Origin: Panopea generosa
Taxonomy: Eukaryota; Mollusca; Bivalvia; Adapedonta; Hiatellidae
DNA: 64,000 nucleotides
Reading direction: 5' to 3'
Assembly (NCBI GenBank): GCA_029582155.1
Contig: CM055911.1
Coordinates: 49,622,901 to 49,686,900 of the forward strand
Both the position numbers and the translations under genes were made by a program. Below the pieces are notes generated by a model. That model searched no databases. It was not told where the DNA came from and worked only from the letters and a program-made list of their open reading frames with translations. Positions 14,001 to 26,100 of the stretch are shown piece after piece. Every line of letters begins with the position of its first letter. Positions within the stretch are counted from its first letter, which is position 1.

Positions 14001-14191
14001 TATCAAATAATATAAAGATGGATTATAAAAAAAAAATTGTATATCATTTGTTCATATTTCATTTTATATATTAAATGTTCATAAAATATTTGTGTCATTC
14101 CGTCAGTTGTTCACCAACTGTAAAAGCTTGAGAAAAAAATCAAACTTAAAGAGCGCTAACAAAATTGTTTGATAACCAAATTTGATGCTAC

Positions 14192-14582
14192 TGACTGCAT
14201 TCAGCCATGTACATTTTACAGAAGAACGATATGAAATGTATAACAAACTTTCCGTAGTTTTCTTGTTGTATTGTGAGATCCCCAATACTGACTGAATTCA
14301 GCCAGCAAGCAGAATTTGCAAACTGACTTCTTAATATAAAGTTTGGCTGAATTCCGCCAGTGAAGAGCTGGAATGGCTAAGCTCGATTTTATATGCAGCA
14401 TTTGTAATCAGTGTTGACTAAACTAAAGTTTGACTGAATTCAGCCAATCACTTCATCAAGATTTATTTTTATTTGATAATGTCCATTTCACTTTTAAATG
14501 ATACAAGTTCAATTAATTATCCAGAAAAAAACACTCAGTGAAACCTATAACCACATGCAATGTAAATGATTGAATTCAGTCA
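14192..14582. repeat. Five dispersed near-palindromes 'tgactgaattcagcca'
   Basis: Copies lie at 14192-14207 (one core change), 14289-14304, 14344-14359, 14431-14446 and 14568-14582, with irregular spacing of about 55-137 bp. Each is an almost perfect inverted repeat centred on GAATTC. Between copies the sequence is not obviously repeated. Confidence 0.7.
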
Positions 14583-15757
14583 GGTTATAACATCTAAAAT
14601 CAACAAATAAGCATGCTAGTTTGAACTCCTTATCGTATTAATATAAAATTATGCTCATGACCACTGAAAACGATCATTTAAATGATATTCAATGAACATT
14701 GCTACCACAACAGTTACAAAATAAAATAGTTTTGCCCTTTTCAGAAAATGGTCAATTTGATTCAATACGTGTAGCAAAGAAGAACGATTTTAGTTTAATC
14801 TTCATAAATCAATAACCGTTTAAAATATCAAATTTGTACTAAAATGTCCTCTGCAAGTTTATTATTTTTTCATGATTTGAAATTAATTAAGTTTTGGTCC
14901 TTTTTAAAATCTAAGACAATCACCAAATCTCTCTATATGTTCTATACAAAATGAACATTTTTTTCGGAGAAACTGGATATTTTATCTCCGACACCTTGTT
15001 TCAACCACATTTTTACAAATTTGTGTTTATCAGCATAACAAGATATTTTATTAAGCTTTCCAATGATATTATTTTTATTAAAATAATCTCTTTGGTCCTT
15101 TTTACACTTTTTTAGAAACACTATTATATTTTTTTACAAGTCGGCAAACATCGGCAACCTTCGGGATTTCTCGTGACTGTCCATGCATGGTATATTTATA
15201 TCGTTGTTATGACACCCACCCGGAGATATTATTGGGGATATTATTGTCTTTATTTCCTGTATTTTCAGTAAGTTATAAAGCAATTTAAATTGTGGTATGG
15301 GGTAAATACGTACACGCACATAGAATTGCTTAAAATTTATAAAAAAAAACAATTCTATAGTAATTGTATTTGTATTTTTATACATTTTATTAAGTATTAG
15401 GAATTAAAAAGGATGTTATTATGCATAAGACTTCTTAAGAAGGAATAAATAACTGTTATTATAAAAAAACTCAATAGTTTTATAAAATATTTCTGTATAA
15501 ACTTTCTTCAAACACTTGTGTTTATGCAGACGTTTCGCGTAACGACGTCGAATTACATATCTTATAACAATTAATCGGAGCCTTCAGGATTAAAACAGAA
15601 ACCATGTTTTCATTTAATAAATGCCATGATACATGTTTTAATTAGTTTGTACATCTTGTTATCAATATCAATGAGAAATTAACAGATGGGTGTGAGGTCT
15701 GACAAGTAATGCATCGGTCACATTTAACCTCTCCTGGTGGAAACCTACTATCATGCT

Positions 15758-16368
15758 ATCTGTATTGTCTCTCTAGTCTCTATCTCGCATATATGATCAA
15801 ATGTGATACTCGTTTTTTAAATAATTTTCTAAATTGGCTCGAAAGTGCCCATAATATAGTTTCAGTTTCTTAATAAATTACAGTTTTAGTGCATATTTTA
15901 AATAGAATTGAAACTTGATATTTTAATAATACATTTTTTCTAATTTCTAATTTATAAATGAATTTAACCCTATTGCAATTTAAGTAAATTGTTCATGTTA
16001 ACGTTTCAATCCGTTGTAGTAAATGCTGGCTGATAATTACTGATTAGCTGAAATTTGTATATTTGGGAATTAAAAGGAAGCGGCAAATGTCCTAGGGGCA
16101 ATTCTCCACGGGGTGTTGGTGATAAAGTGTACATAAATGATATATATTGTGATGGTTTATTGCATGAACAATAATTAAATTATGAACATTTGCTATGATA
16201 TAAATCGTATCTTGTAATATTGTTAAGAATTGTGTTTGCATGGTAAATGTATGTTAGTGAGGCGCATATGCATTATTATATAATATTTTGTACTCCCTTC
16301 TCTCATTCCATATATATAAGAGGTACGTCTAAATAAGTAAATATATTAGCACACCGTCACATGCTTGA

Positions 16369-16371
<3 letters not shown>
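15758..16371 (+). repeat. Duplicated ~620-bp element, copy 1
   Basis: Matches 19094-19734 in the same orientation, starting at 'atctgtattgt' and including 'ctctagtctctatctcg', 'gatcaaatgtgatactcg', 'gcaattctccacggggtgtt' and 'cacatgcttgatta'. Both copies end directly in a GA microsatellite. No coding frame or terminal inverted repeat is seen. An SSR tail on both copies suggests a retroposed or SSR-anchored mobile unit (inference). Confidence 0.8.

Positions 16372-16441
<70 letters not shown>
16372..16441 (+). repeat. (GA)n microsatellite
   Basis: About 70 bp of uninterrupted GA repeats at the right end of the duplicated element. Confidence 0.98.
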
Positions 16442-16444
<3 letters not shown>

Positions 16445-17329
16445 ATTACTTAATAAATCCATAATTACATTCAATAAAATTCATTAGAATTATTTGTTAC
16501 CTTAAATAAAACGTGTTATATCTTATTAGTACGAAACTAAGGGTCCTAAATATACTGGTTTTTTTCTATTTTCATATTTGAATCATGTCTATATAATTAT
16601 ATACAGCTGGACATTCTAACAATGATGTTGAATAAAGCAGTCGTATGTCAAATAAAATTATAACAATGATATTATCTACAAAGCGAGACCATCCCCAACA
16701 CATTGTGTTTTAAATTGGTCAAAACACTTACAAAATGTGTACACTGCAGCTAAAAAAACAATTGAATTGGATTTTTTTAAATTTCAGTCACCAAATATAT
16801 GGTGATCCGTTCATTCACCCTGTCATATGTTTGTATGTATGGGGGTCGGGATGGGTCATATTCGACAGACCGTATAAAATTTATAATGGAGATGCATGTT
16901 AAATATATATTTTAAACCAATGTGTAAATAGAGAGCAAGAAGTATCCATATTATAGTAATGATATATAATAGCGAAGTTTTTCAGGACTTTACAAGTGCA
17001 CGGTTACAGAAGATCTCCACCAGGTTGACACATTTAAACTTTATTTTTTTCATGTTATAGTTAATAATTAATCACATAAACTAAAATGTAAAGACGAAAA
17101 AATATCTTTACACCTTTAAGTGAAATATAAATGATTTAACAAAAAATCAATAGAGATATTATTTCAATACCATGTAAATTCTCATTGTTAAGGGTAAAGA
17201 CATTATTTTCCAAAACTCAGCCCATGAACATCCTATATTGAAGAATTGTTATCCAAAGTTATTTTTTATTTTTTACCAGGCCTTCTAACAGTTTAAACAT
17301 TTTAGATACTGGCAACGTGTCGCGCACAA

Positions 17330-17580
17330 GACCCATAACCATACCACAGAGGTTAATGTCACACTTTCAGTCTGTTTGAGATTTCGTGTCTGGTTTGTAA
17401 CTTTGTTTCACATAGAGGGATTTTGAAAACAACTTGGCACAAATTATCAACATGCAGGACAATGTGTAACGTGCAAAACATAACCCTGTACATCAGGTGA
17501 CAAAATCAAGGTCACACAAAGTCCACGGACACACTTTAAGATAAAAACAAAAACAAACAAAATTCGTGTCTAGTATTTAT
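17330..17580 (-). repeat. Minus-strand fragment of the ~160-bp repeat
   Basis: Contains 'agtctgtttgagatttcgtg' and 'tggtttgtaactttg', the reverse complement of words in the array at 39725-41050. Nothing else identifiable lies in 16442-19093. Confidence 0.65.
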
Positions 17581-19093
17581 CTAACTCTTTATATTCCCAT
17601 TCCTTAAAAACCTAACGTTATTTTTAAAGACTACTTCTGGATGGTGGGGGTGGGGGTCGCATGTGATATTTACCAGTCACTGTGGCGTTTATAGCGTAAT
17701 AAATGTATTCACTTGTTAGTTGGCAGATTTATCAGACATACAGTCAAGCTGTATGCGTCGGTACTTCAATATCAAACATTCAACCAATTCAGTAAAAAGT
17801 GTTTAAGTTTTTGATCTTGGTACATTGATAGATATGCTAGTGTGTTTCACCCCAAATATTCACCCAATGTTGGTATTACGTACCCTTCGATGAATTCCTG
17901 TAACGTTTGTAATAGAAAAGTGCCACAAATCTAAACTATTTTTAAATAAAATTAGGTAATAATATCCGGTAGCTTCAGCCCTCTTTAAAATAATGAATTT
18001 ACGCCCCCATATGATCCCCCCTACCCTGCCCAAAAATGAAAACCTAAACCGCCTCTAAATACACCCCTTGAATGAACTGAATGAACTGCACTTAGCGTCT
18101 ACTTAAAACGTTGTTCAAGCTGGCGGTAAAATATTGCGTTCTTTCATTTTAGAGTGTACAATAAAATTTATGCAGATGAAGATAATTTATCAAAGTAGAT
18201 TCATCATATATTTGGAGTTAAAATGTATTTATTTTATTTATAAAAACGTCAATATTATATAAAAAAAAAAGAAAGACAATATTTGCAAAACACTTCATGC
18301 AATGATATATTATGACTTCACAATTCGTTGAAGACTGCACAAACAACAAATATAAAGTGTTTTGTACCTGTTGTCAGTAAAAAGAGATAAATAGTAAAGT
18401 GAAACATAATTTTTGACCTTCTTAGTGTGATATGTTCACTTCAGTGATTAAGTCTGCTAAACCTAAAGGAAGAAGAAACTCATACATACCAATAAACACA
18501 TTTCTTTCTTATGTGACAAGACAAAGTCATTAATGTTATTAAGAATTATGAACATGATAAGACAAAAATAATTGAAAATAACTACAGGTACAGTTTTATG
18601 CAGTAGATAAACCAGTATTATCTTTGTTTAAGCAAATCATTTTAATGATAAAATTGCGTGAATGATAAGAACTTGTTATACATTATATTTTATATTGTGG
18701 AGTAATATAACTAAGAAACCATCGTTTGACTGAGATTTATTATGCAGGCAATTATGTGAATGTAACTTAACATAAAGGTATATTCTTATACTTTAAGGCA
18801 TTGCGAATCATCAAAACGTTCCAATATTCATATTCAGGAGAACTAAGACTTTTTAAAATTTATAACTACATTACTTTCACTTTTCCATTGTGATACAATG
18901 ATTCTTACAAGTTTTCAAACAAATATTTGGGTTAAGTATTTTATTCACCTTAGATCCCAACACAATTATTGTGTATTTATATGTACTATTATCAGACACA
19001 TAGTACCTGTGCCAGGTAAACTGAGTTCAACAACACACGGTCCTACTATTTTCGTTTGTCTTTAAACTTTTTGTTTGTAGTTTGTATGTTGTA

Positions 19094-19729
19094 ATCTGTA
19101 TTGTTTCTCTAGTCTCTATCTCGAATATATGATCAAATGTGATACTCGTTTTTTTAAATAATTTTCTTAATTAGCGCGAAAGTGCCCATAATATAATTTC
19201 AGTTTCTTAATAAATTACAGTTTTAGTGCACATTTTTAATAGAATTACAAGAAACTAATATTTTAATTATACTTTTTTTAAAAAAAAAATTCTAATTCAT
19301 TAATGATTTTAATCCTGTTGCAATTTAAGTAAATTGTTCATCTCATCCTTATAATCCTTTGCAGCAATGAATTATATTAAGATACAAAGTCCTTGTTTGT
19401 AGTAAATGCTGGCTGATAATTACTGATTGGCTGAAAATTTGTATAATTGGGAATTAAAAGGAAGTGGGGCTAGGGGCAATTCTCCACGGGGTGTTGGAGA
19501 TAAAGTGTACATAAATAATATATATTGTGATGGTTTATTTATTACATGAACAATATGTTTAAATTATGAACATTTGCTATGATATAAATCGTATATTGTA
19601 ATATTGTAAAGAATTGTGTTCGCATGGTAGAGGCACATATGCATTATTATATAACATTTTGTACTTCCGTCTGTAATCCAATATAAGAGTTACCTATAAA
19701 TATATTATCACATCGACACATGCTTGATT

Positions 19730-19734
<5 letters not shown>
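19094..19734 (+). repeat. Duplicated ~640-bp element, copy 2
   Basis: Direct-orientation partner of 15758-16371, differing by small indels and an extra stretch near 19370 ('gatacaaagtccttgtttg'). Confidence 0.8.
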
Positions 19735-19777
<43 letters not shown>

Positions 19778-19793
19778 GACAGAGAGAGAGAGA
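19735..19793 (+). repeat. (GA)n microsatellite with CAGA interruptions
   Basis: GA run at the same relative position as in the other copy of the element. Confidence 0.97.
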
Positions 19794-20239
19794 ACGAAGT
19801 AAAATAAATAAGTTTAAACTAAAAAACTTATATTGCCAATATTAATTAAGTCACTGATTATATGATTAAAATTACAGCAATAATATATAGCCCCGTTTTT
19901 ATACTGGAGCAGTGTATTCGTCATTAGTTCTCCTTTACTGTAGATGCTTTTGATAAGTGGTATTAGGGACAATAAACGATTTTTCCCTTATTCCTTGGGA
20001 TAAAGAACTGCATACGTTCATATGTTGACATCATTGATTTGTATAGAATGCTTTATATATAATTCCTTGGTTGATATACATGATTTCTAAATAAAGATTT
20101 TATTAACTCCCTATGCCATATATTGTTAAATTACTATTTACATGGAATAATATAGAGATCAAATCCTGGTATATTATGATTGTGTAACAGAGAAAATAAG
20201 AGAAACAAACTTTGTATTAACAAAATAAACACATTAACA

Positions 20240-20340
20240 ACAAATTTCAGGACTCCACGAAACTGTGGTTAGGTTAACTGATTGTCTATTAGCCCTCAAT
20301 GGCATAAAATGACGCTAAAATTCAATCAATTATTTAAAAT
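20240..20340 (+). mobile_element. SINE family C, 3' part
   Basis: Contains 'tgtggttaggttaactgatt' then 'agccctcaatggcataaaat' and 'gacgctaaaattcaatcaa'. The same tail occurs at 26038-26325 (full, minus strand), 22470-22530 and 59700-59895. Confidence 0.65.
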
Positions 20341-21078
20341 GTGGATATATTTATATTAGATATGTTTATTTTTTGTAAAACAATATTATAATAAACATGC
20401 AAACAACTCGCAAATTAAGATAAAACACATATCTACAGAGGCTTCAAATTTCTAGCCTTATATTGGTTTAATGTAACATTATGAAACACATTGAAGTTTC
20501 CAATATTATTGGACCCCTTGCACAAGCAATTTATTTTATTTCATGAGATTAAAATGTTTCCCCTTAAACAATTTTAAGTCACTGTAATTCACCAAAAAAA
20601 TGCATCATCATATAATGATTATGATAATGGTAATTACCTCAAAAATATATTATTTAGTTTGGTTCTATCAATAAATATAAATATCACCCATTACAGAGGA
20701 TTAACAAATACTATGTAGTGTTTATTGTTTAAAGTATTATTCTGTGTTTTAGAGCATTTTGATGTATATTGCTAGATAAATCAAAATTGTTTTATTTGTC
20801 CAAATTCAATTAATTCAATAAATTTAAACATGAAAGATTTTTGATAATAGCACGTTTTATATGGTGTTTCAAAGATCATCAAAACATGGACATCAACGTA
20901 TAGAGTGATACTCATCTTCAAAGTCAGGAGAATTAAAACATACACATACTCTATTTTTTCCGAAACGGGAGAAGTCAAAACCAGGTAAAAGTTGATAGAT
21001 CAATCTTCTGATCACCGACCTGGCCATAAATCATATTCACGCCTGACTGCTTATGTTTATATAGCCTCAGGTGGATAA
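20341..21078. other. Gene-free interval
   Basis: AT-rich with short frames only; no identifiable gene or repeat family. Confidence 0.5.
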
Positions 21079-21400
21079 AAGAGAAAGATAGATAGATAGA
21101 TTATTTTATTCATTCATTCAGGAGAGCATATGATACAATACAAGCATTTTAACAAAACGTCATATATAAGTATTTGAAAACAACATGATAAAAGTCAGCA
21201 AAATAGTGAAAAAAAACAAAACAGAATATAATAATTGTAGAATTACAATAGATTGTACAGAATTATAGTAGAGCATGATAGTATTTTATCATAATTTTTT
21301 ATTATAATACATTGCAATAATTTTCAGACCAAACATATTTATCTAGATTATGTTATAACACCTCAAATGTAATATATGCCTTACCGAAAATAAAATAAAA
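21079..21400 (-). mobile_element. Probable 3' end of a LINE, minus strand
   Basis: The + strand reads (GATA)n at 21089-21102, then 'gattattttattcattcatt' and 'caggagagcatatgatac'. On the minus strand this is an AT-rich 3' end with a short simple-repeat tail, as in several invertebrate LINE families. There is no recognisable reverse transcriptase, so it would be 5'-truncated. Family assignment is inference. Confidence 0.35.
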
Positions 21401-21654
21401 TCGAAACAATGTAAGACAAGTAACTAATGGGTGAAATATTATTTAACATTTTTTATAGCATTCGAGCGTTTTATACGTTTGTCTTACCAAAATTCGAAAA
21501 TACAAGACGAAAGGTAACTGGCAAGCGGGATAGTGGACATAAATGATATGGTACTATATGGTCAAATTGAACTTAATGTAAAAATATATATTATACAAGA
21601 AATACATACGAACACGAATTGAGTTGATTCTCCTGATTTCTTGATCATCAGCGG

Positions 21655-21814
21655 TGAGCCAATAAGTTCGACATGATTACCTTCCTTCCACAAGTAACTG
21701 TCAAACTTTTTCACATAAAGCTATTTTAGCATACGGGACTTGAACCAAGGACCTTAGCGGTAAGAGGTAAGTGGTCTTGAAATGTGCCCTAGACCACTCG
21801 GCGACGGAGGACCC
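21655..21814 (-). mobile_element. tRNA-derived SINE, family A, minus strand
   Basis: On the minus strand it starts 'gggtcctccgtcgccgagtg' (tRNA-Leu/Ser-like A box), then 'ggtccttggttcaagtcccg' (B box) and 'gacagttacttgtggaagga'. The clearest relative is at 28449-28699. Confidence 0.75.
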
Positions 21815-22320
21815 AGTGCTCCAGATAAGCACTATTTCGGGGTTTTAAGCATTGAAATTTCTGAGTATGCACTGAAATTTAAATTAAGAAGTAAAATTGA
21901 GTATTCTCAATTTCAATGTTGATTAAGTTGTTTTAATGGCAATTTGATAAGAATGTTTATTTTTACACTTAAAAAGAAGAGTGAGTTTCGTCGAAACTCG
22001 ATACTCGACAAGTAAAAACCCTCCAGATTTACACCACGAAATCTTGCTGGATTAATGATAGACCCATTCATCAAGAAGCAATGCTTGTGCAGCGCTATTA
22101 TTAAATAAACTAAAGAAATGAATGACAACCGAATCTTGAACTGATGCTAAAGTTAAACATTACTATGTATACCGGATCTTATACATAATCATTGCATTAT
22201 TTCAGTGTGTCTGTTCCGTTTGTGTTTACTATAGCACAGCATAAGAATATTTGTTTTAAGTAGTAAGGCGGATGCAAATTTTTAAATTTCTTTTTCTGTC
22301 TGAATTTTTAAATTTCTTTT

Positions 22321-22321
22321 T

Positions 22322-22408
<87 letters not shown>

Positions 22409-22409
22409 G
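22321..22409 (+). repeat. (CTGT)n microsatellite
   Basis: About 22 CTGT units. It makes long frames of repeated S-V-C-L on + and T-D-R-Q on -, which are not genes. Confidence 0.98.
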
Positions 22410-22469
22410 AATTTTCAAATTTTTCTTGTTCTGTCTATCTGGTCGGGCTGGCCGGCTGGTAAAATGATC

Positions 22470-22530
22470 GTTAGTAAGCCCTCGGTGGCATAATATGACG
22501 CTAAACATTCAATTATATATCCAATCAATG
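22470..22530 (+). mobile_element. SINE family C tail fragment
   Basis: 'taagccctcggtggcataat' then 'gacgctaaacattcaatta', matching the 3' ends at 20240-20340 and 59700-59895. Confidence 0.5.
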
Positions 22531-22927
22531 GTTATACTGAAATGGCTGAATTGCATAAAATAGGCGACTTGGATTACGACTGGTGCGCGTATCATGACAC
22601 AGTGAAGCACACGAAATATAATTCGTGTCTGCTCATGCACCTTTTGAGACAGACAATAGTCGTTCGGAAGACTTCACCAATTTTCGTAAACCGAAGGATG
22701 ACGATGTCTAACGATGGGTATGTGCGATTGACACGTCAGTTGGTAGCAACCGTGCTAAAAATAATAACGTATGTCACCAATGGAAAATTACTGGTACTTA
22801 TATTGTGAATACATATGAATCAGCTTATTTTTGTTTTGACTTCAAAACATTACAAAAGAAATGAAAAAAAAGTGTGTTTGAAACGTTTCAGTTTGTGGCT
22901 GCCTGACAACGAACAAACAAACCTACC

Positions 22928-22934
22928 TATAAAA
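22928..22934 (+). promoter_or_regulatory. TATA-like box upstream of the cadherin-like gene
   Basis: TATAAAA lies 106 bp before the ATG at 23034, so transcription could start near 22955-22965 and give a 5' UTR of about 70-80 nt. Placement only; there is no direct evidence of transcription. Confidence 0.4.
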
Positions 22935-23033
22935 TTGGAAGTATTTATTGGAAACGGCCACTGCAGATCTCCAACCAAGTATATCAGTAGGAAAAGATTA
23001 ATATTTGATTGTGGTGTATTTCTATGTTAAGCG

Positions 23034-23100
23034 ATGGCAAAATCCGAAATTCGAGGGTTTTTGGTGGCTTTAACGTTTGTAGCGGCATTTAGTGATATAT
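23034..23100 (+). CDS. Exon 1: start and signal peptide
   Basis: ATG within 'aagcgatgg', 22 codons plus one base, ending at donor T|GTAAGT. Encodes the hydrophobic leader. Intron 1 (23101-26545) is AT-rich and holds only a SINE. Confidence 0.8.
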
Positions 23101-26100
23101 GTAAGTACATTTATTACTTTTTATCCTCTTTGTTTATATCATTTTAATATAAATTCTGTCATACATTTTAAACCCTTATTTGTTATTTCTTTAGTATATA
23201 TATATTTAAGTTGACATTTATTTTAATTCTTTTTATTTTAATTACAGTATTTTCTGTTTGTTTGTTGATTTTTCTCTCATTTCATTTAATGTCACATTGC
23301 CTGCATGTAGTTTTAAACGAAATGTTTGGGGTCATCCTGTATTAGGGAAATATGGCATGGAATAGTATGGGGGATGGGTTCCGATATCGGGGTAAATGAA
23401 TTGAACAAATGAATGATCGATGATTTACGGCAAGACGATTCGGTGCATGCGTAGGTCATTTTGTGCTCTTTGAGCTAATGATATTAATGATGAACGCGAT
23501 CACAAATTACGACAATGTTAACTTTTAAAAGAATTAAACATAATGTTAAAAACCATTTATAATACAAAAAGTGCATAAAATAATATCGACAAAAGGTACA
23601 TCTGCATTATCTAAATACAAAGCAAACATTCATTTCATAGGCAAAGCTCACAAACTTTATTTTTTCTCAAATATTTTTTTTTATATTTCTTTTTGTTATT
23701 GATAAAGTATTTGTATAAGTCAGTTCTTTGGGAAAAAAATCGTAACCAGTGTATGCGTTTCATTTCAAAACACGTAAAAATAATTACTCATTTTGACAAG
23801 TAAAAGGGAATCTTGAATATAGAATTATTGTTAATTTTATTCAACCAGCTGTATCCGTATGCTTATAAACGTATGTCAGATGAATTTACTGACAGCTTGT
23901 CGAAAAGCTTCATTTGTAAATATGTCCTTACGATACAAAATTTTAAACAAAAAATCGAAAATTAAAACATTACAGAATATTTTAGTTAAACATTAAATTA
24001 TATTAAAATTTTAATATTGTGAAATATAAAGTGCTGCGTGAAAACAGTCATAAAATGTGCAGAAATGGTATTTTTGTTTTCATTTTCTCGAGACAAAATG
24101 TTTTGAATGATGCAATATAACAAATTACAATTTAACGAAAATGATTCAAACAGCTTTCTGTTGTTTTTCAAAATGCCATATTTAATAGATTGTTGTTGTT
24201 TTTTCAAATTATGTTTATTTATTTATTAATTAATTTATTTATATGCAATCGAAATCATATTTTTCCAAAAACACATTTACTTTTATGCTATTTTTTCCTA
24301 TCATAGAGCAATACTCACGAATTCCCTTTTTATATTTCTTTATTACATGTTCTTTATAACATAAAATATTATTGACAAATATTAAAACAATATCAACATA
24401 TAATACTGTCATGTATACAAGTACGTCCAGTATTTTCTCAATTAGGTGTTGGAACACATTGGCATTTTCTTTTAAATAAAATAAAGATAAAATTTAATGC
24501 GACATCAACGATTTCGCTGGAATCTATATAGTTTATAAGGATGCTCAAATCTGAAGAGTTTTTTATTTTGTCTCAAACGGAAAATAAATTTGATTTTGAT
24601 ATATAAACATATATAAACTCTGGTCAAATTAGCGCTTCACATTAAAGGTGCATTAATTAAACTACAGTGTTGTTGTTTTTTCAAAGAGACATGACGCCAC
24701 GTACAGTGACGGTTTTAGGTCTAACTCCACATTTGATTTTTACTCTATATTCTATATAAAACAATATCCATGATGTCTATGGTTAAAACAAATCCACAAA
24801 ACTTTTAAAGTATTTTGTACGTTGACGGAATGTATCCGCTTATAAAAGTGCATAATTGTTAGATCTATGTTGACTAGCTTGTTTGTTTAGAGACACCCCT
24901 GAGTGTTTTCATAAAGAAAAACGTCCACAAATACTCTATAATACACCCGTCTGTTAAAATATATCAAAAGTAATAGTTTAACACCAGTAATGTCTTGTTG
25001 CAGTATATGCTATGCAACCGTCTGCAGCAAGAAATCACAACATGTGCGAATAATCTTAAAAATATTCCAAACCAAATCGTTATAAAAATGGCGCAATTCT
25101 TTTGTGAGACGTGATTGGTAAACAGCAAGTTCCGTTTATTCCTTTAAAGGTTCGATTCTACAGTTTTAGGCTTAATCTTCCTTTCCGTCTACTGGGAGAT
25201 AATGTTAATGCATTTTCCTTCTTTTTAATGCTCATTGTTTTATTTGAATGACATTATTGATGTATTTTAAACATTTTGAAGACATTGTCATGTTTGAACT
25301 GTGAAGCATTGGTGCTTGCAAACATATATGAATACATAATTTCGGAAGTCTAATTTCACTATGTCAACAGCGTGCACACTGAACAGAAAAAAACTCTTAT
25401 ATGACACATGACCCCTAGTATTTTCATCATAGTTTGGTAGTGCAGAGGTTGACAAACAATACAATGTAAGTTTCATTTCTTTCATTTGGATCTTTCTATG
25501 AATGACAAGCCATCAAACTATTTTTATTTACTATAGAATAAAGAACAAAAATCAACGGTGGGTGTAATTTAATGCGCAGCTCCGCCTCTCTATCTGTCAG
25601 TCATTAGACTCTCTGCATGTGCCACTTTGATAGCATGTATAATCAGTTCTTAGTTTTAGCCTTTAGTAGTAAACATCATATACACACTGCTGACTCTTGT
25701 GTTATATAAACGCCCACACAACAAAGGAAATCACAGTGGGCTTACACATAAATTAAATAAATTGTAACCAAAATGGTGGATCAAATCGAAATTAAATTAG
25801 AGTCACGTCATTATTTTGGTATATTCTAAAATGCAAATTCTATTTTAAGCCAAGCAAATATTTTAATCTAACTTGGGCGCTTATTGGGTCATTTTGGATT
25901 TCCTCGCCATTTCGAAAGGCTCGGTCTTTTAAAAAAATTAGTTGACTTCTACTATGTTTGTGCCAAGTTCGGTACTTTTCTAAAAAAAGGCACACTTCTC
26001 TCACTGTACTGCACCATATTGCTCCACTATTAGGATAATTGAATTGAATTAATTAAATATTTAGTGTCACTTTTATACCATCGTCGGATAACAGACAATC

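Larger units (their letters stand above)
8831..15757. other. Long mostly unique AT-rich interval
   Basis: No complete gene is supportable. Items inside are listed separately: a possible orphan terminal exon (10289-10430), a tRNA-like remnant (11030-11085) and a cluster of near-palindromes around GAATTC (14192-14582). Short open frames elsewhere have no coding character I can recognise. Confidence 0.5.

Noticed and set aside
22272-22508. Frames of repeated SVCL or TDRQ residues
   Set aside because: Direct translation of the (CTGT)n microsatellite.
22542-23030. Two ATG frames (88 and 71 codons) just upstream of the cadherin-like gene
   Set aside because: No domain or splice context seen; the second overlaps the probable promoter and 5' UTR. 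Kept as non-coding.
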